Assembly (NCBI RefSeq): GCF_042688385.1 | Contig: NZ_JBHUPY010000001.1 | Location: 186,001 to 250,000, forward strand | Origin: Herpetosiphon sp042688385 | GTDB lineage: Bacteria; Chloroflexota; Chloroflexia; Chloroflexales; Herpetosiphonaceae | Direction of reading: 5' to 3' | Length of the DNA: 64,000 nt | Shown: piece by piece, positions 34,483 through 42,904 of the stretch | Numbering within the stretch: the first letter of the stretch is position 1 | Layout: each line of letters starts with the position of its first letter | The notes under the pieces: model-generated | What the model was told of the DNA's origin: nothing | The model's database searches: none | What the model saw: only the letters and a program-made list of their open reading frames with translations | Made by a program: the position numbers and the translations under genes

Positions 34483-35952
34483 ATGCTAAGCTTACAAACG
34501 GTGGTTGATGGAGTGCGAATTGCCCGCGAAACAAGCTTGCAATTGCCCGCAGCGTTGGCCAATTTACCAATAACGAGTGCTTGCATCGATTCGCGCGAAG
34601 CTGTCGATGATGGTTTGTTTGTGGCCTTGCAAGGCGAACGGGTCGATGGTCATGAGTTTATTGCTGCGGTCGCGGCGCGCGGCGTTCGCGCGGCCTTGGT
34701 GCAACGCGGTCGTTTGACCGATCCAAGCCAACTGGGCTTGGATCGGCCTTTTGTTGAGCTTGATCCCGATTTGGGCCAAATTCCTGAAACTGCACCAGCC
34801 AATGCGTTTTTTTTGATTAGCGTTGATCAGCCGTTGCTGGCATTGCAACGCTTGGCTACTCGCCATCGTCAGCAACGCGATTTGGTGGTGGTTGGAATTA
34901 CCGGCAGCGTTGGCAAAACCTCGACCAAAGAGGTTCTGGCGGCCATGCTTGCGCCAACCATGCGTACGCATAAAAGCCCACGCTCCTACAACAGCGAAAA
35001 TACTTTGCCCTTGGTGGTGCTTGGCATTGAGCCAAAACATCAGATTGCAGTGCTCGAAATGGGCATCTACAACAAAGGCGATTTGGCCTTGCTCACGACG
35101 ATTGCTCAGCCCCAAATTGGCATCGTGACCAACGTTGGTTTATCGCACTTGGAGCGCATGCACACAATTGAAAATGTGGCCGAAGCCAAAAGCGAATTAG
35201 TCCAAGCCTTGCCAGAAGATGGTTGGGCGATTCTCAACTACGACGATCAGCGGGTGCTGGCGATGCGCAATCGTACCAAAGCCCAAGTCTTTACCTATGG
35301 CCTCGACCCGCAAGCAGATTTGTGGGCCGATAACATCGAAAGTCGTGGCTTAGATGGCATTGGCTTTGATGCCCATTATCGTGGCGAAAAATGGCATATC
35401 AAATTGCCCTTGATTGGTTTGCACAGCGTGCATACGGCCTTGGCGGCGGCAGCGGTCGGGATTGTGCTGGGGCTTTCGTGGGATTCGCTGATTCAAGGGT
35501 TGCGCAGCAGCGCTCAATTGCGCTTGCTCTCGTATCCGGCGGTTGGCGGCGCAACCTTGATTGACGATACCTACAATGCTTCGCCAGTTTCATGTATTGC
35601 GGCGTTGAATCTTTTGGCAGAGCTGCAAGGCCGCCGCATTGCCGTATTTGGCGATATGGCCGAGCTTGGGCCGCAAGATGAAATTGGCCATCGTTCGGTT
35701 GGCGTGCGGGCCGCCGATGTGGTCGATGAATTATATGTTGTGGGCGAAAAAGCCCATTGGATTGGCAAAGGAGCCATTGAATCAGGGCTGGCAGCAGAGC
35801 ATGTGCATGTGTTACCCGACAAAGCTACGGTGATTGCGGCGTTGCAATCGACCCTCCAAGCGAACGATTACGTCCTTGTCAAAGGATCACGTGCTGCCGC
35901 TATGGAAGATGTTGCGAATGCTTTGCAAGTTAGGCCGGAGGCTAAGGCGTGA
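34483..35952 (+). CDS. murF: UDP-MurNAc-tripeptide--D-Ala-D-Ala ligase
   Basis: Adds D-Ala-D-Ala to UDP-MurNAc-tripeptide using ATP, the last cytoplasmic peptide step. About 489 residues. Mur ligase order: N-terminal substrate domain (SACIDSREAVDDGLFVALQG), P-loop GITGSVGKTSTK (about 139), central domain with NSENTLPLVVLG and LEMGIYNKGDLALLT, and C-terminal domain with IDDTYNASP and VFGDMAELG. ATG at 34483 or GTG at 34477; neither has a clear ribosome-binding site. Its stop overlaps the mraY start by 4 bp. Confidence 0.95.
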   Translation: MLSLQTVVDGVRIARETSLQLPAALANLPITSACIDSREAVDDGLFVALQGERVDGHEFIAAVAARGVRAALVQRGRLTDPSQLGLDRPFVELDPDLGQIPETAPANAFFLISVDQPLLALQRLATRHRQQRDLVVVGITGSVGKTSTKEVLAAMLAPTMRTHKSPRSYNSENTLPLVVLGIEPKHQIAVLEMGIYNKGDLALLTTIAQPQIGIVTNVGLSHLERMHTIENVAEAKSELVQALPEDGWAILNYDDQRVLAMRNRTKAQVFTYGLDPQADLWADNIESRGLDGIGFDAHYRGEKWHIKLPLIGLHSVHTALAAAAVGIVLGLSWDSLIQGLRSSAQLRLLSYPAVGGATLIDDTYNASPVSCIAALNLLAELQGRRIAVFGDMAELGPQDEIGHRSVGVRAADVVDELYVVGEKAHWIGKGAIESGLAAEHVHVLPDKATVIAALQSTLQANDYVLVKGSRAAAMEDVANALQVRPEAKA

Positions 35953-37106
35953 ATAACGAACAGGTCGTCGTCGAACTTCAGCGAGCGCTGGTGCTCAAGC
36001 TGGCTGAAGCATTGTTATTAGCTGGAGCCGCTTTTGTTTTGACGTTAGTTCTTGGCCGCTGGTGGATTCGCTGGCTCAAGGCCCATAATATTGGCAAAGC
36101 AATTCGGGTTGACGGCCCGCAAAGCCATATGATCAAAATTGGCACGCCAACCATGGGCGGAGTCATGATCATTGCCTCAGTTGTAATCATCACGGTGATT
36201 TTCAATTTGGTTAATCGCTGGTCGATGCTCTTGCCGTTGGCAGCTTTGGTTGGCTATGGCATTCTTGGCGCGTTCGATGATTATCTTTCGTTGACCAAAG
36301 TGCGCTCGAAAACCTTCGGCCTGACCGAGCGCTTCAAAATGGTTTGGCTGGTGATGATTGCCTTTCTGGCTTCGCTGGCCTTGTATCTGCCCAAGCCGTT
36401 TGGTTTGGCCAACGGTGGCGATGTGGTTGTACCGTTTGTCGGCGTAATCGATATTGGCTACTGGTACATTCCGGTTGCGACATTTTTGATTGTGGCGATG
36501 GCCAATGCCGTTAATTTCTCCGATGGCATGGATGGACTAGCAGGCTGGACTTCGGCGATTGCCTTTGCCGCCTTTGGCGTAATTGCCTTCGTCTATCGCT
36601 TCGATTACTTGGTGACCTACTCGTTTACGGTTTCGGGCGCGTGCGTGGCCTTCTTGTGGTTCAACGCCCATCCAGCTCAAGTGTTTATGGGCGATACTGG
36701 CTCGTTGGCCTTGGGCGCAACCTTGGCGATTGTGGCGCTGATTTCCAAAGCATGGTTGTTGCTGCCCATCGTGGGGATTATTTATGTGCTCGAAGCTGCT
36801 TCGGTGGTGATTCAGCGCTACTATTTCAAATATACGCGGATCACGACTGGCACTGGCAAGCGGGTTTTCAAAATGACTCCAATCCACCATCACTTCGAGT
36901 TGACTGGCTGGTCGGAGATGCAAGTCGTCCAGCGCTTTGTGATGATTGGGATTATTGCGGCGATGATTGGGATTTCGCTGGCTTTGAATCCAGCCTTGCC
37001 CCAGCAAGTCAGCACAAGCTCAACCCAGCCGACGATTCCTGATAATCCTTTTACCACGACCGACGATCCGACCGCCACGCCGTATCCATCGCCATTGGAA
37101 AACTAG
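35949..37106 (+). CDS. mraY: Phospho-MurNAc-pentapeptide transferase
   Basis: Integral membrane enzyme that transfers phospho-MurNAc-pentapeptide to undecaprenyl phosphate to make lipid I. About ten membrane helices; conserved LGAFDDYLSLTK, NFSDGMDGLAGW, FMGDTGSLALGA and MTPIHHHFELTGWSE. GTG start overlapping the murF stop (GTGA). 385 residues with an extra hydrophilic Pro/Thr-rich C-terminal tail of about 35 residues beyond the last helix. A GC-rich repeat follows, separating it from murD. Confidence 0.95.
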   Translation: MNNEQVVVELQRALVLKLAEALLLAGAAFVLTLVLGRWWIRWLKAHNIGKAIRVDGPQSHMIKIGTPTMGGVMIIASVVIITVIFNLVNRWSMLLPLAALVGYGILGAFDDYLSLTKVRSKTFGLTERFKMVWLVMIAFLASLALYLPKPFGLANGGDVVVPFVGVIDIGYWYIPVATFLIVAMANAVNFSDGMDGLAGWTSAIAFAAFGVIAFVYRFDYLVTYSFTVSGACVAFLWFNAHPAQVFMGDTGSLALGATLAIVALISKAWLLLPIVGIIYVLEAASVVIQRYYFKYTRITTGTGKRVFKMTPIHHHFELTGWSEMQVVQRFVMIGIIAAMIGISLALNPALPQQVSTSSTQPTIPDNPFTTTDDPTATPYPSPLEN

Positions 37107-37132
37107 GCATTGGCTTGGCAACGAGCGGCATG

Positions 37133-37227
37133 CCCTCACCCCCAGCCCCTCGCCCACTGAACGCGGGCGAGGGGAGCATGGAATCGGTGGTTCGTTCTCG
37201 CCCATTGGGCGGGAGCGAAGGTGAGGG
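37133..37227. repeat. GC-rich dispersed repeat (family copy b)
   Basis: 95-bp intergenic element beginning CCCTCACC and ending GGTGAGGG. It contains a 10-bp stem CCCCTCGCCC/GGGCGAGGGG around ACTGAACGC. The left half corresponds to the right end of the copy at 62520-62652 in reverse. It lies inside the dcw cluster between mraY and murD and could act as a terminator or mRNA-processing point. Confidence 0.65.
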
Positions 37228-37289
37228 CAAAGCAGAGTTAACGTGATGAATCACTGAATCGCAGGGCATTTAGCAAAGTAAGGCATGGC

Positions 37290-38588
37290 ATGCTCGATTT
37301 ACGCAACAAACGAATAACCGTGATGGGCTTGGGTGTTCATGGTGGCGGCTTAGGCGTTACCCGCTTTTTGCTGGAGCAAGGCGCACATGTGATTGTGACC
37401 GATCTGCGTAGCGCCGAAGTGTTGCAGCCTTCATTAGCAGCTTTGGCAGGCTTGCCCGTTGAGTTTGTGCTCGGCGAACATCGCGACCAAGATTTTGAGC
37501 TGGTTGATATGGTGATTCGCAACCCAGGCGTGCCGCGTGAATCGCGCTATTTGCAATTGGCTCGCGCCGCTGGCGTAGCAATTGAAATGGAGATGACGCT
37601 GTTCTTCCGGCTTTGCCCAGCGCCAATTATTGGCATTACTGGAACCAAGGGCAAAACCACCACCACCACTTTGACAGGGGCGATGTTGCGTGAGGTTTAT
37701 CCCGATACAGTGGTTGCTGGCAATTTGCGGGTTTCGGCCTTGGAGCAATTGCCGCGCATCACCGCCCAAACGCCGGTGGTGCTTGAGCTATCGTCGTGGC
37801 AGTTGGAAGGGCTAGGCGAAGCCGGATTAAGCCCAGAGTATGCTTGTGTCACCAATTTGTCACCTGACCATCTCGACCGCTATGGCTCGATGGCCGATTA
37901 TGGATTAGCCAAGCAACAAATTTTTCTGTATCAAAACCCTGATGATGTGGTGGTCTTGCCCAAGCACGATTTGATTGTCAATACTTGGGTGAGTGAAGCA
38001 CCGGGGCGGGTGATTTGGTTTGATGGCAACGAAGGCTGGCCGCTGGGCCAATTGCAAGGCCAACATAATGCCTTGAATATTGCCGCCGCTGCGGCCTTGG
38101 CCCAAGCCTATGGTATTCCCGATGCGGCGATTCGCACGGCAATCGAGCACTTTGCTGGCGTTGAACATCGCATGGAGTTGGTGCGCGAAATCAATGGCGT
38201 GCGTTTCGTCAACGATACGGCAGCAACCACGCCAACTGCTGCCGCCGCTGCGCTCAATTCGATGAGTAGCCCAGTGATTTTAATTGCTGGCGGTGCTGAT
38301 AAAAAGCTAGCTTGGACTCCGTTGGTTGAGGCAATTCAACAATCAAGCCAATTAAAACAGCTCATTATTTTGGATGGCACTGGTTCGCCTGGGCTGACTG
38401 CGGCGCTTGGCACTGAGCATGAGCGCTATCAATCGTTTGAGCAAGCAATTCGGGCGGCTTTTAACTTGGCTGAGGCTGGCGATACAGTTTTGCTCTCGCC
38501 TGGGGCGGCGAGCTTTGGTATGTTTCGCAACGAATTTCATCGTGGCGAAGAATTCCGACGAATTGTCGGCCTATTGGCGGAAGATTAA
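37290..38588 (+). CDS. murD: UDP-MurNAc-L-alanine--D-glutamate ligase
   Basis: Adds D-Glu to UDP-MurNAc-L-Ala with ATP. 432 residues. N-terminal Rossmann-like start (ITVMGLGVHGGGLGVTRFLLEQ), P-loop ITGTKGKTTTTTL (about 116), VLELSSWQLEGL, NLSPDHLDRYGS, C-terminal GVEHRMELVREINGVRFVND (usual HR.E) and LLSPGAASFGMFRNEFHRG, read in parts. A weak AAGG precedes the ATG. After it comes a 152-bp gap and the inserted rhomboid gene. Confidence 0.95.
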   Translation: MLDLRNKRITVMGLGVHGGGLGVTRFLLEQGAHVIVTDLRSAEVLQPSLAALAGLPVEFVLGEHRDQDFELVDMVIRNPGVPRESRYLQLARAAGVAIEMEMTLFFRLCPAPIIGITGTKGKTTTTTLTGAMLREVYPDTVVAGNLRVSALEQLPRITAQTPVVLELSSWQLEGLGEAGLSPEYACVTNLSPDHLDRYGSMADYGLAKQQIFLYQNPDDVVVLPKHDLIVNTWVSEAPGRVIWFDGNEGWPLGQLQGQHNALNIAAAAALAQAYGIPDAAIRTAIEHFAGVEHRMELVREINGVRFVNDTAATTPTAAAAALNSMSSPVILIAGGADKKLAWTPLVEAIQQSSQLKQLIILDGTGSPGLTAALGTEHERYQSFEQAIRAAFNLAEAGDTVLLSPGAASFGMFRNEFHRGEEFRRIVGLLAED

Positions 38589-38710
38589 AAATTATTTAGG
38601 AAGATTGGGCTATAGCCAACATTAACGAAACCAGCCACGATAGTGAAGGTTCTGCAATTGAGGTTATTGCCAAAGGCCTAAGTTCTTGTTTCGTCGCTAT
38701 TGAGCTTGAT

Positions 38711-38719
38711 TGCTACAAT
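38711..38719 (+). promoter_or_regulatory. Possible extended -10 promoter before the rhomboid gene
   Basis: TGCTACAAT, 21 bases upstream of the ATG at 38741; differs by one base from the TGCTATAAT motif found at three other genes. No -35 at proper spacing. It would give the rhomboid gene and ftsW an internal promoter. Confidence 0.35.
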
Positions 38720-38740
38720 TGGCTCAGAAATTGGCAAACT

Positions 38741-39604
38741 ATGCAAGATCCCTATTCAGGTTATGAGCCTGAGCGTGTTGAATATTCTCCCAGCCAGCCT
38801 GTAATGGTGCAATTACCCAATGCGCCAGTACGGGCTACGTGGGTGTTTATGGCGATCAACGTCATCATGTTTGTGGTTTGTATCCTCAAAGGCATGAACG
38901 TGATGGGCAGCAGCGAAGGTGATGCGCTGGTATTGATCGAATTGGGAGCCAAATGGTCGCCGTTGATGGATATTGGCGGTGAGTGGTGGCGCTTGCTGAC
39001 CGCAACTGTGCTCCATGGCGGGCTGGTGCATATTGGCTTCAATATGTATGCGCTGTATGCGCTTGGCCCAACTGTTGAGCGCTTTTATGGCAGCCTGAGC
39101 TTTAGCATCATTTACCTGATTGCCGGCATTGGCGGGGCTTGGGCTTCGTATACATTTGGTAAGTTGCCTAGCCCTTCGATTGGGGCATCGGGCGCAATCT
39201 TCGGCCTGATTGGCTGTTTGATTGGCTTCTTCCTGACCGCCCGTAGCGTGCTCGGCGATTTTGCCCGCCAGAACTTGCGCCAAATGGTTGGCACGGCGGC
39301 AATTAACCTGATTATTGGCTTATCGCTCTCATCGGTGATCGATAACTATGCCCACATTGGTGGCATGGTGATGGGCTTGGCGCTGGGCTTTACATTGGCC
39401 CCACGCTTGGCCTATATTGCCGATTGGTTTAAGCCGCGCATTGAGGCCCGAGCGCCTGCGCCAATTCGTTGGCTGAGTGTGGTTGCGGCCTTAATTTTTG
39501 TGGTTGGCGCAACCTGGTTTGTACATAACCAGCGCATGGCTGATGCAAGCAGCAGGGCGCTGCTCGAAGATTTCTATGCAGCATGGATATTAAGTGCCCG
39601 TTAG
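38741..39604 (+). CDS. Rhomboid-family intramembrane serine protease
   Basis: Cleaves membrane helices within the bilayer. 287 residues, six core membrane helices plus a C-terminal one (VVAALIFVVGATWFV). Catalytic Ser150 in GASGAIFG, catalytic His205 in NYAHIGGM, and the oxyanion/HxxxN motif H97-N101 (HIGFNMY); all rhomboid key residues are present. A ~30-residue hydrophilic N-terminus precedes helix 1. It stands between murD and ftsW inside the dcw cluster, not a usual place; a division or envelope substrate is a guess. It ends 16 bases before the ftsW start. Confidence 0.92.
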   Translation: MQDPYSGYEPERVEYSPSQPVMVQLPNAPVRATWVFMAINVIMFVVCILKGMNVMGSSEGDALVLIELGAKWSPLMDIGGEWWRLLTATVLHGGLVHIGFNMYALYALGPTVERFYGSLSFSIIYLIAGIGGAWASYTFGKLPSPSIGASGAIFGLIGCLIGFFLTARSVLGDFARQNLRQMVGTAAINLIIGLSLSSVIDNYAHIGGMVMGLALGFTLAPRLAYIADWFKPRIEARAPAPIRWLSVVAALIFVVGATWFVHNQRMADASSRALLEDFYAAWILSAR

Positions 39605-39620
39605 ACGGTTGGAGGTCGGC

Positions 39621-41063
39621 ATGAACGATCGAGTTCCGCGAAAACCTGATGGAATGTTGCTAGCCCTTGTGGTTGGCCTAGTTGCGTTTGGGCTAGTGAT
39701 GGTCTATAGCTCATCGTTTTATGTGGCCTATGCCGAGTATGATTCTTCGGTCTATTGGGTGTTGCGCCAAACCATGTGGGCAATTGCTGGCGTTGTGGCA
39801 ATGTTTATCACAATGCAGTTCGATTATCGCAAGTTACGGCGGTTTTCCTTGCCCTTGATGGCGCTGACGCTCTTTTTGCTGTTGCTGGTATTGCTGTTGC
39901 CCGAACATATTACCAAGGTCAACGGAGCCAGCCGCTGGATTAACATTGGGCCAATTGGGATGCAGCCAAGCGAGGTTGCCAAGTTTGCGGCAATTATTTA
40001 TTTTGCCGACTGGCTTTCGCGGCGTGGCTCGAAAATTCGCCAATTTGTCACTGGGCTATTGCCATTTGGGATTATGCTTGGGCTGTTGGCAGGCTTGGTG
40101 CTGTTGCAACCAAATATGAGTACCACGATTGTGATTGTGGTGATCAGTGCCGCGATTTTGTTTACCTCTGGGGCCAGCTTGACCCACTTGGGAATTGCCG
40201 CCAGCATTACCACGCTGGTTGGTTGGATGGCAATTCAATCGGCGGGCTATCGTGCGTTGCGGGTTTTGGTTTGGCAAGATCCATTTAGCTACCCACGCGA
40301 CGGTGGCTACCAACCAATTCACGCTTTGTATGCGCTTGGCTCTGGTGGTTGGACTGGGGTTGGCTTGGGCCAAAGCCGCCAGAAATTTTTCTGGTTGCCC
40401 TTCGCTCATACCGATGCCATTTATGCGGTGATTGGTGAAGAATTGGGCATGATTGGCGCAGGCTTGGTGCTGGCAGCATTTATTGTGCTGGCAGTGCGCG
40501 GCTTCCGGATTGCCTCACGCTCGCTCGACCCATTTGGGGCGTTGATTGCAGTTGGCGTGACGACATGGCTCGTCGTGCAAGCGCTAATTAATATTGCCGT
40601 GGTAACCACCGTGATTCCGTTTACTGGGATTACGCTGCCATTCATTTCCTATGGTGGCTCATCGTTGATGATGACCATGATTGCAGCGGGCTTGCTGCTG
40701 AGTGTTACCCGTTATGCGCCGTTGAAACGGGCTGAGGAACAAACCAATGAACTCTCCATCCCCACAATTGGCCAACTCCGACCACGAGTGGTCGCCGCTG
40801 CTGATGCTGTGCGGCGGTGGCACGGGCGGCCACGTGTACCCGGCTTTGGCCGTAGCCAGCGCCCTGAAGAAGCTCAGCGAGCAAGCAGCTTTGCCATCGG
40901 CAACTCCCTCGGCGGCACATGGCGCAAACCAGCAGACGAATCCAAGCGCCTCATCGCTTGGCGCAAGCCCAAACAGCGCAAAACCTTGGTCAGCCAGCCA
41001 ATCAACGGCAGCACCGCCCGCGAAAGGATTGAGCAGCGGCGGCGTAATCAACGCCAACGTTAA
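39621..41063 (+). CDS. ftsW: Septal peptidoglycan polymerase FtsW
   Basis: SEDS-family glycosyltransferase that polymerises lipid II with FtsI. 480 residues with about ten membrane helices and the family landmarks NGASRWINIGPIGMQPSEVAK, FLPFAHTDAIYAVIGEELG in variant form (FWLPFAHTDAIYAVIGEE), and PFISYGGSSL. Membrane sequence ends near residue 370; a basic ~105-residue cytoplasmic tail follows (KPKQRK, RERIEQRRRNQRQR). That tail is read in a different frame from the first 105 residues of MurG, which starts at 40747. The ATG at 39621 has GGAGG five bases upstream. Confidence 0.93.
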   Translation: MNDRVPRKPDGMLLALVVGLVAFGLVMVYSSSFYVAYAEYDSSVYWVLRQTMWAIAGVVAMFITMQFDYRKLRRFSLPLMALTLFLLLLVLLLPEHITKVNGASRWINIGPIGMQPSEVAKFAAIIYFADWLSRRGSKIRQFVTGLLPFGIMLGLLAGLVLLQPNMSTTIVIVVISAAILFTSGASLTHLGIAASITTLVGWMAIQSAGYRALRVLVWQDPFSYPRDGGYQPIHALYALGSGGWTGVGLGQSRQKFFWLPFAHTDAIYAVIGEELGMIGAGLVLAAFIVLAVRGFRIASRSLDPFGALIAVGVTTWLVVQALINIAVVTTVIPFTGITLPFISYGGSSLMMTMIAAGLLLSVTRYAPLKRAEEQTNELSIPTIGQLRPRVVAAADAVRRWHGRPRVPGFGRSQRPEEAQRASSFAIGNSLGGTWRKPADESKRLIAWRKPKQRKTLVSQPINGSTARERIEQRRRNQRQR

Positions 41064-42105
41064 ACCGCAACTGCGCTATATTGGCTCAGTTGATGGCATG
41101 GAAGGCGATTTGGTCAAGCGCGAGAGCACAATTCCGTTTGTTGGCTTGCCTGCTGCTGCCATGCGTGGGCGCAACCCAATTCAGATGCTGAAAAATGCTG
41201 GCGTGTTGATAAAAGGTGTGCTTGCTGCCCGTAGCTTATTGCGGCGCGAACGGCCAGCAGCAATTTTGGGCACTGGTGGCTATGTGTGTGTGCCGCTGTT
41301 TGTGGCGGCGGCGCTCGAACGAGTGCCAACGTTGCTCTATTTGCCCGATATTGTGCCTGGTTGGGCGGGGCGGGTTTTGGCCCGTTTAGCCACCCGCATT
41401 GCTGTAACCTTTGATGATTCTAAGCGCTATTTGCCAGCGCACAAGGTGGTCGAAACTGGCTATCCGGTGCGCGGCGAGGTGTTTAATCAAGATAAAGCTG
41501 CCTGTCGGGCCTTGTTTGGGCTGAATGATCAATTGCCAGTGCTCTTGGTCTATGGTGGCAGCCGAGGCGCAAGGTCGATTAATCAGGCTGTTGCCGCGCT
41601 CTTAAGCGATCTGTTAGAATTAGCGCAGGTCGTGCATGTTTGCGGACGGAATGGCGATGAACCATGGTTGCGTGAGGCTCAGGCCAAGCTCAGCCCTGAA
41701 CAGGCCAGCCGTTATCACCTTTACCCCTATCTGCATGCCGATGCTGAACGCTCGATGAGCGCAGCATTTGGCGCAGCAGATTTTGCGTTAAGTCGGGCTG
41801 GTGCTTCGACGATGGCTGAACTCCCCGCCGCAGGCATTGGTTCGATTTTGGTGCCTTTGACGATGGTGAAGCAAGAATACAACGCTGCTGCCCTGGCCGA
41901 CCGTGGCGCAGCAATTAGCATTCCCGATGAGGCAATGCTAGGCTCTGGAGAGCCAACCCAAGGCCGTTTGTGGCGCGAACTCTCAGCAGTGCTGAGTAGC
42001 CCTGCGCGTTTGCAAACGATGGCGCAACGCAGTGCCAGCCTTGCCCAACCAGACGCAGGGGCGCGGCTTGCCAGCGAATGGCTGGCGCTTGCCCGAGGAG
42101 GCTAA
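40747..42105 (+). CDS. murG: UDP-GlcNAc:MurNAc-pentapeptide transferase MurG, with N-terminal insert
   Basis: Adds GlcNAc to lipid I to make lipid II at the inner membrane face. 452 residues, about 90 more than usual. The lipid-I-binding glycine loop GGGTGGHVYPALAVA is at about 23-37. A low-complexity Ala/Ser/Pro/Gln stretch (about 46-105) then separates it from the normal continuation LRYIGSVDGMEGDLV. Later motifs: LYGGSRGARSINQAV (usual GGSxGA) and SRAGASTMAELPAAG. Residues 1-105 are encoded by DNA that also encodes the FtsW tail. GAGGAA lies about six bases before the ATG. Confidence 0.93.
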   Translation: MNSPSPQLANSDHEWSPLLMLCGGGTGGHVYPALAVASALKKLSEQAALPSATPSAAHGANQQTNPSASSLGASPNSAKPWSASQSTAAPPAKGLSSGGVINANVKPQLRYIGSVDGMEGDLVKRESTIPFVGLPAAAMRGRNPIQMLKNAGVLIKGVLAARSLLRRERPAAILGTGGYVCVPLFVAAALERVPTLLYLPDIVPGWAGRVLARLATRIAVTFDDSKRYLPAHKVVETGYPVRGEVFNQDKAACRALFGLNDQLPVLLVYGGSRGARSINQAVAALLSDLLELAQVVHVCGRNGDEPWLREAQAKLSPEQASRYHLYPYLHADAERSMSAAFGAADFALSRAGASTMAELPAAGIGSILVPLTMVKQEYNAAALADRGAAISIPDEAMLGSGEPTQGRLWRELSAVLSSPARLQTMAQRSASLAQPDAGARLASEWLALARGG

Positions 42106-42110
42106 AGCGT

Positions 42111-42743
42111 ATGTCGTTTCGAGTGATCCTCTTGCAACAATCGATCCAGTTTAGCTTTTTGCAGCTTTTGATGCTTGTGATTTTTCCAATCGCAGGCTTC
42201 TTTGGCTGGCGGCGCGGCTGGAAGGAAGAGGCGATTACCACGGTCGGGCTCATTTTCTCATTGGTGTTGTTTGCCAACCCAACGGTTGCCGAAAACATGG
42301 CTGGGCTGCTGAATCGGATTATCAATGCCTTTGCAGTGTTTATTAATGCCCTGTTTGGCAGCGAAAGCGGCGAACGGTCGCCCTTTATTGATAGCGATAA
42401 TTTTGAGAATTTTCGGGCAATTTCGTTTATCATCGGGGTCATTCTTTCGTATGTGATTGGCTCGGCGATTGGCAGTCGCGATGAAGTCAGTCGCGGTGGG
42501 CGGGTGATTGGGGTCGGCGTGGGCGTGTTGAATTCGTATCTTGTGCTTTCACGCTTGCTCGATTTTTGGATTGCCTACGACAAAGAGGGCGCTAATTTGC
42601 CCTTTGATGAGGGCGTTGGCATCACCGTCTCGTCAATTTCGCAGCAAAATGCCTTGAAGGACAATTTGCCAACGATCTTTGCCTTGCTCTTTTTGGTCGT
42701 GTTGATTGTCACATTCTTCCGCCTCCCCAGAATGCGGGAGTAA
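42111..42743 (+). CDS. CvpA-like membrane protein
   Basis: 210 residues with about four to five membrane helices: LLMLVIFPIAGFFGWRRGWKEE, TTVGLIFSLVLF, FIIGVILSYVIG, VIGVGVGVLNSYLVLS and LPTIFALLFLVVLIVTFF. The F.G..RGW.E.....G pattern at the first helix and overall topology resemble CvpA (colicin V production) family proteins. The match is weak and the family role is unclear. The ATG at 42111 has GAGGAGG nine bases upstream. It sits between murG and murC, five bases after murG. Confidence 0.6.
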   Translation: MSFRVILLQQSIQFSFLQLLMLVIFPIAGFFGWRRGWKEEAITTVGLIFSLVLFANPTVAENMAGLLNRIINAFAVFINALFGSESGERSPFIDSDNFENFRAISFIIGVILSYVIGSAIGSRDEVSRGGRVIGVGVGVLNSYLVLSRLLDFWIAYDKEGANLPFDEGVGITVSSISQQNALKDNLPTIFALLFLVVLIVTFFRLPRMRE

Positions 42744-42748
42744 CAAGG

Positions 42749-42827
42749 AGAGCATAGAGCAAAGAACATAGAACATAGCAACGTTTATTGATCGATTATG
42801 CTCTATGCTCTATGTTCTATGTTCTGA
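42749..42827. repeat. Heptad repeats forming a large inverted repeat
   Basis: AGCATAG/AACATAG units (period 7). A perfect 16-bp arm at 42763-42778 is inverted at 42810-42825, so the transcript can form a long hairpin between the CvpA-like gene and murC. Confidence 0.75.
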
Positions 42828-42840
42828 AAAATGCTTGGGG

Positions 42841-42866
42841 ACGCTGGGAATCGTCGATCTCAGCGT
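42841..42866 (+). terminator. Hairpin with downstream T-rich run before murC
   Basis: ACGCTG/CAGCGT stem with a 14-base loop, followed by T-rich sequence. Possible attenuator between the CvpA-like gene and murC; weak. Confidence 0.3.
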
Positions 42867-42904
42867 TTCTGCTGTTTTTATCTGGTTTTTTTAAGGAGTC
42901 GCTG

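Noticed and set aside
34564..35115. 183-codon minus-strand ORF opposite murF
   Set aside because: Shadow frame with low-complexity residues and no ribosome-binding site.
40705..41329. Minus-strand ORFs across the ftsW/murG overlap
   Set aside because: The overlap region is GC-rich and free of stops in several frames; only the two sense frames have start signals and family motifs.
42788..42904. N-terminal extension of murC from ATG at 42788
   Set aside because: The extension is translated from heptad repeats and T-rich DNA; GTG at 42905 has a good AAGGAG site and gives the normal MurC N-terminus.
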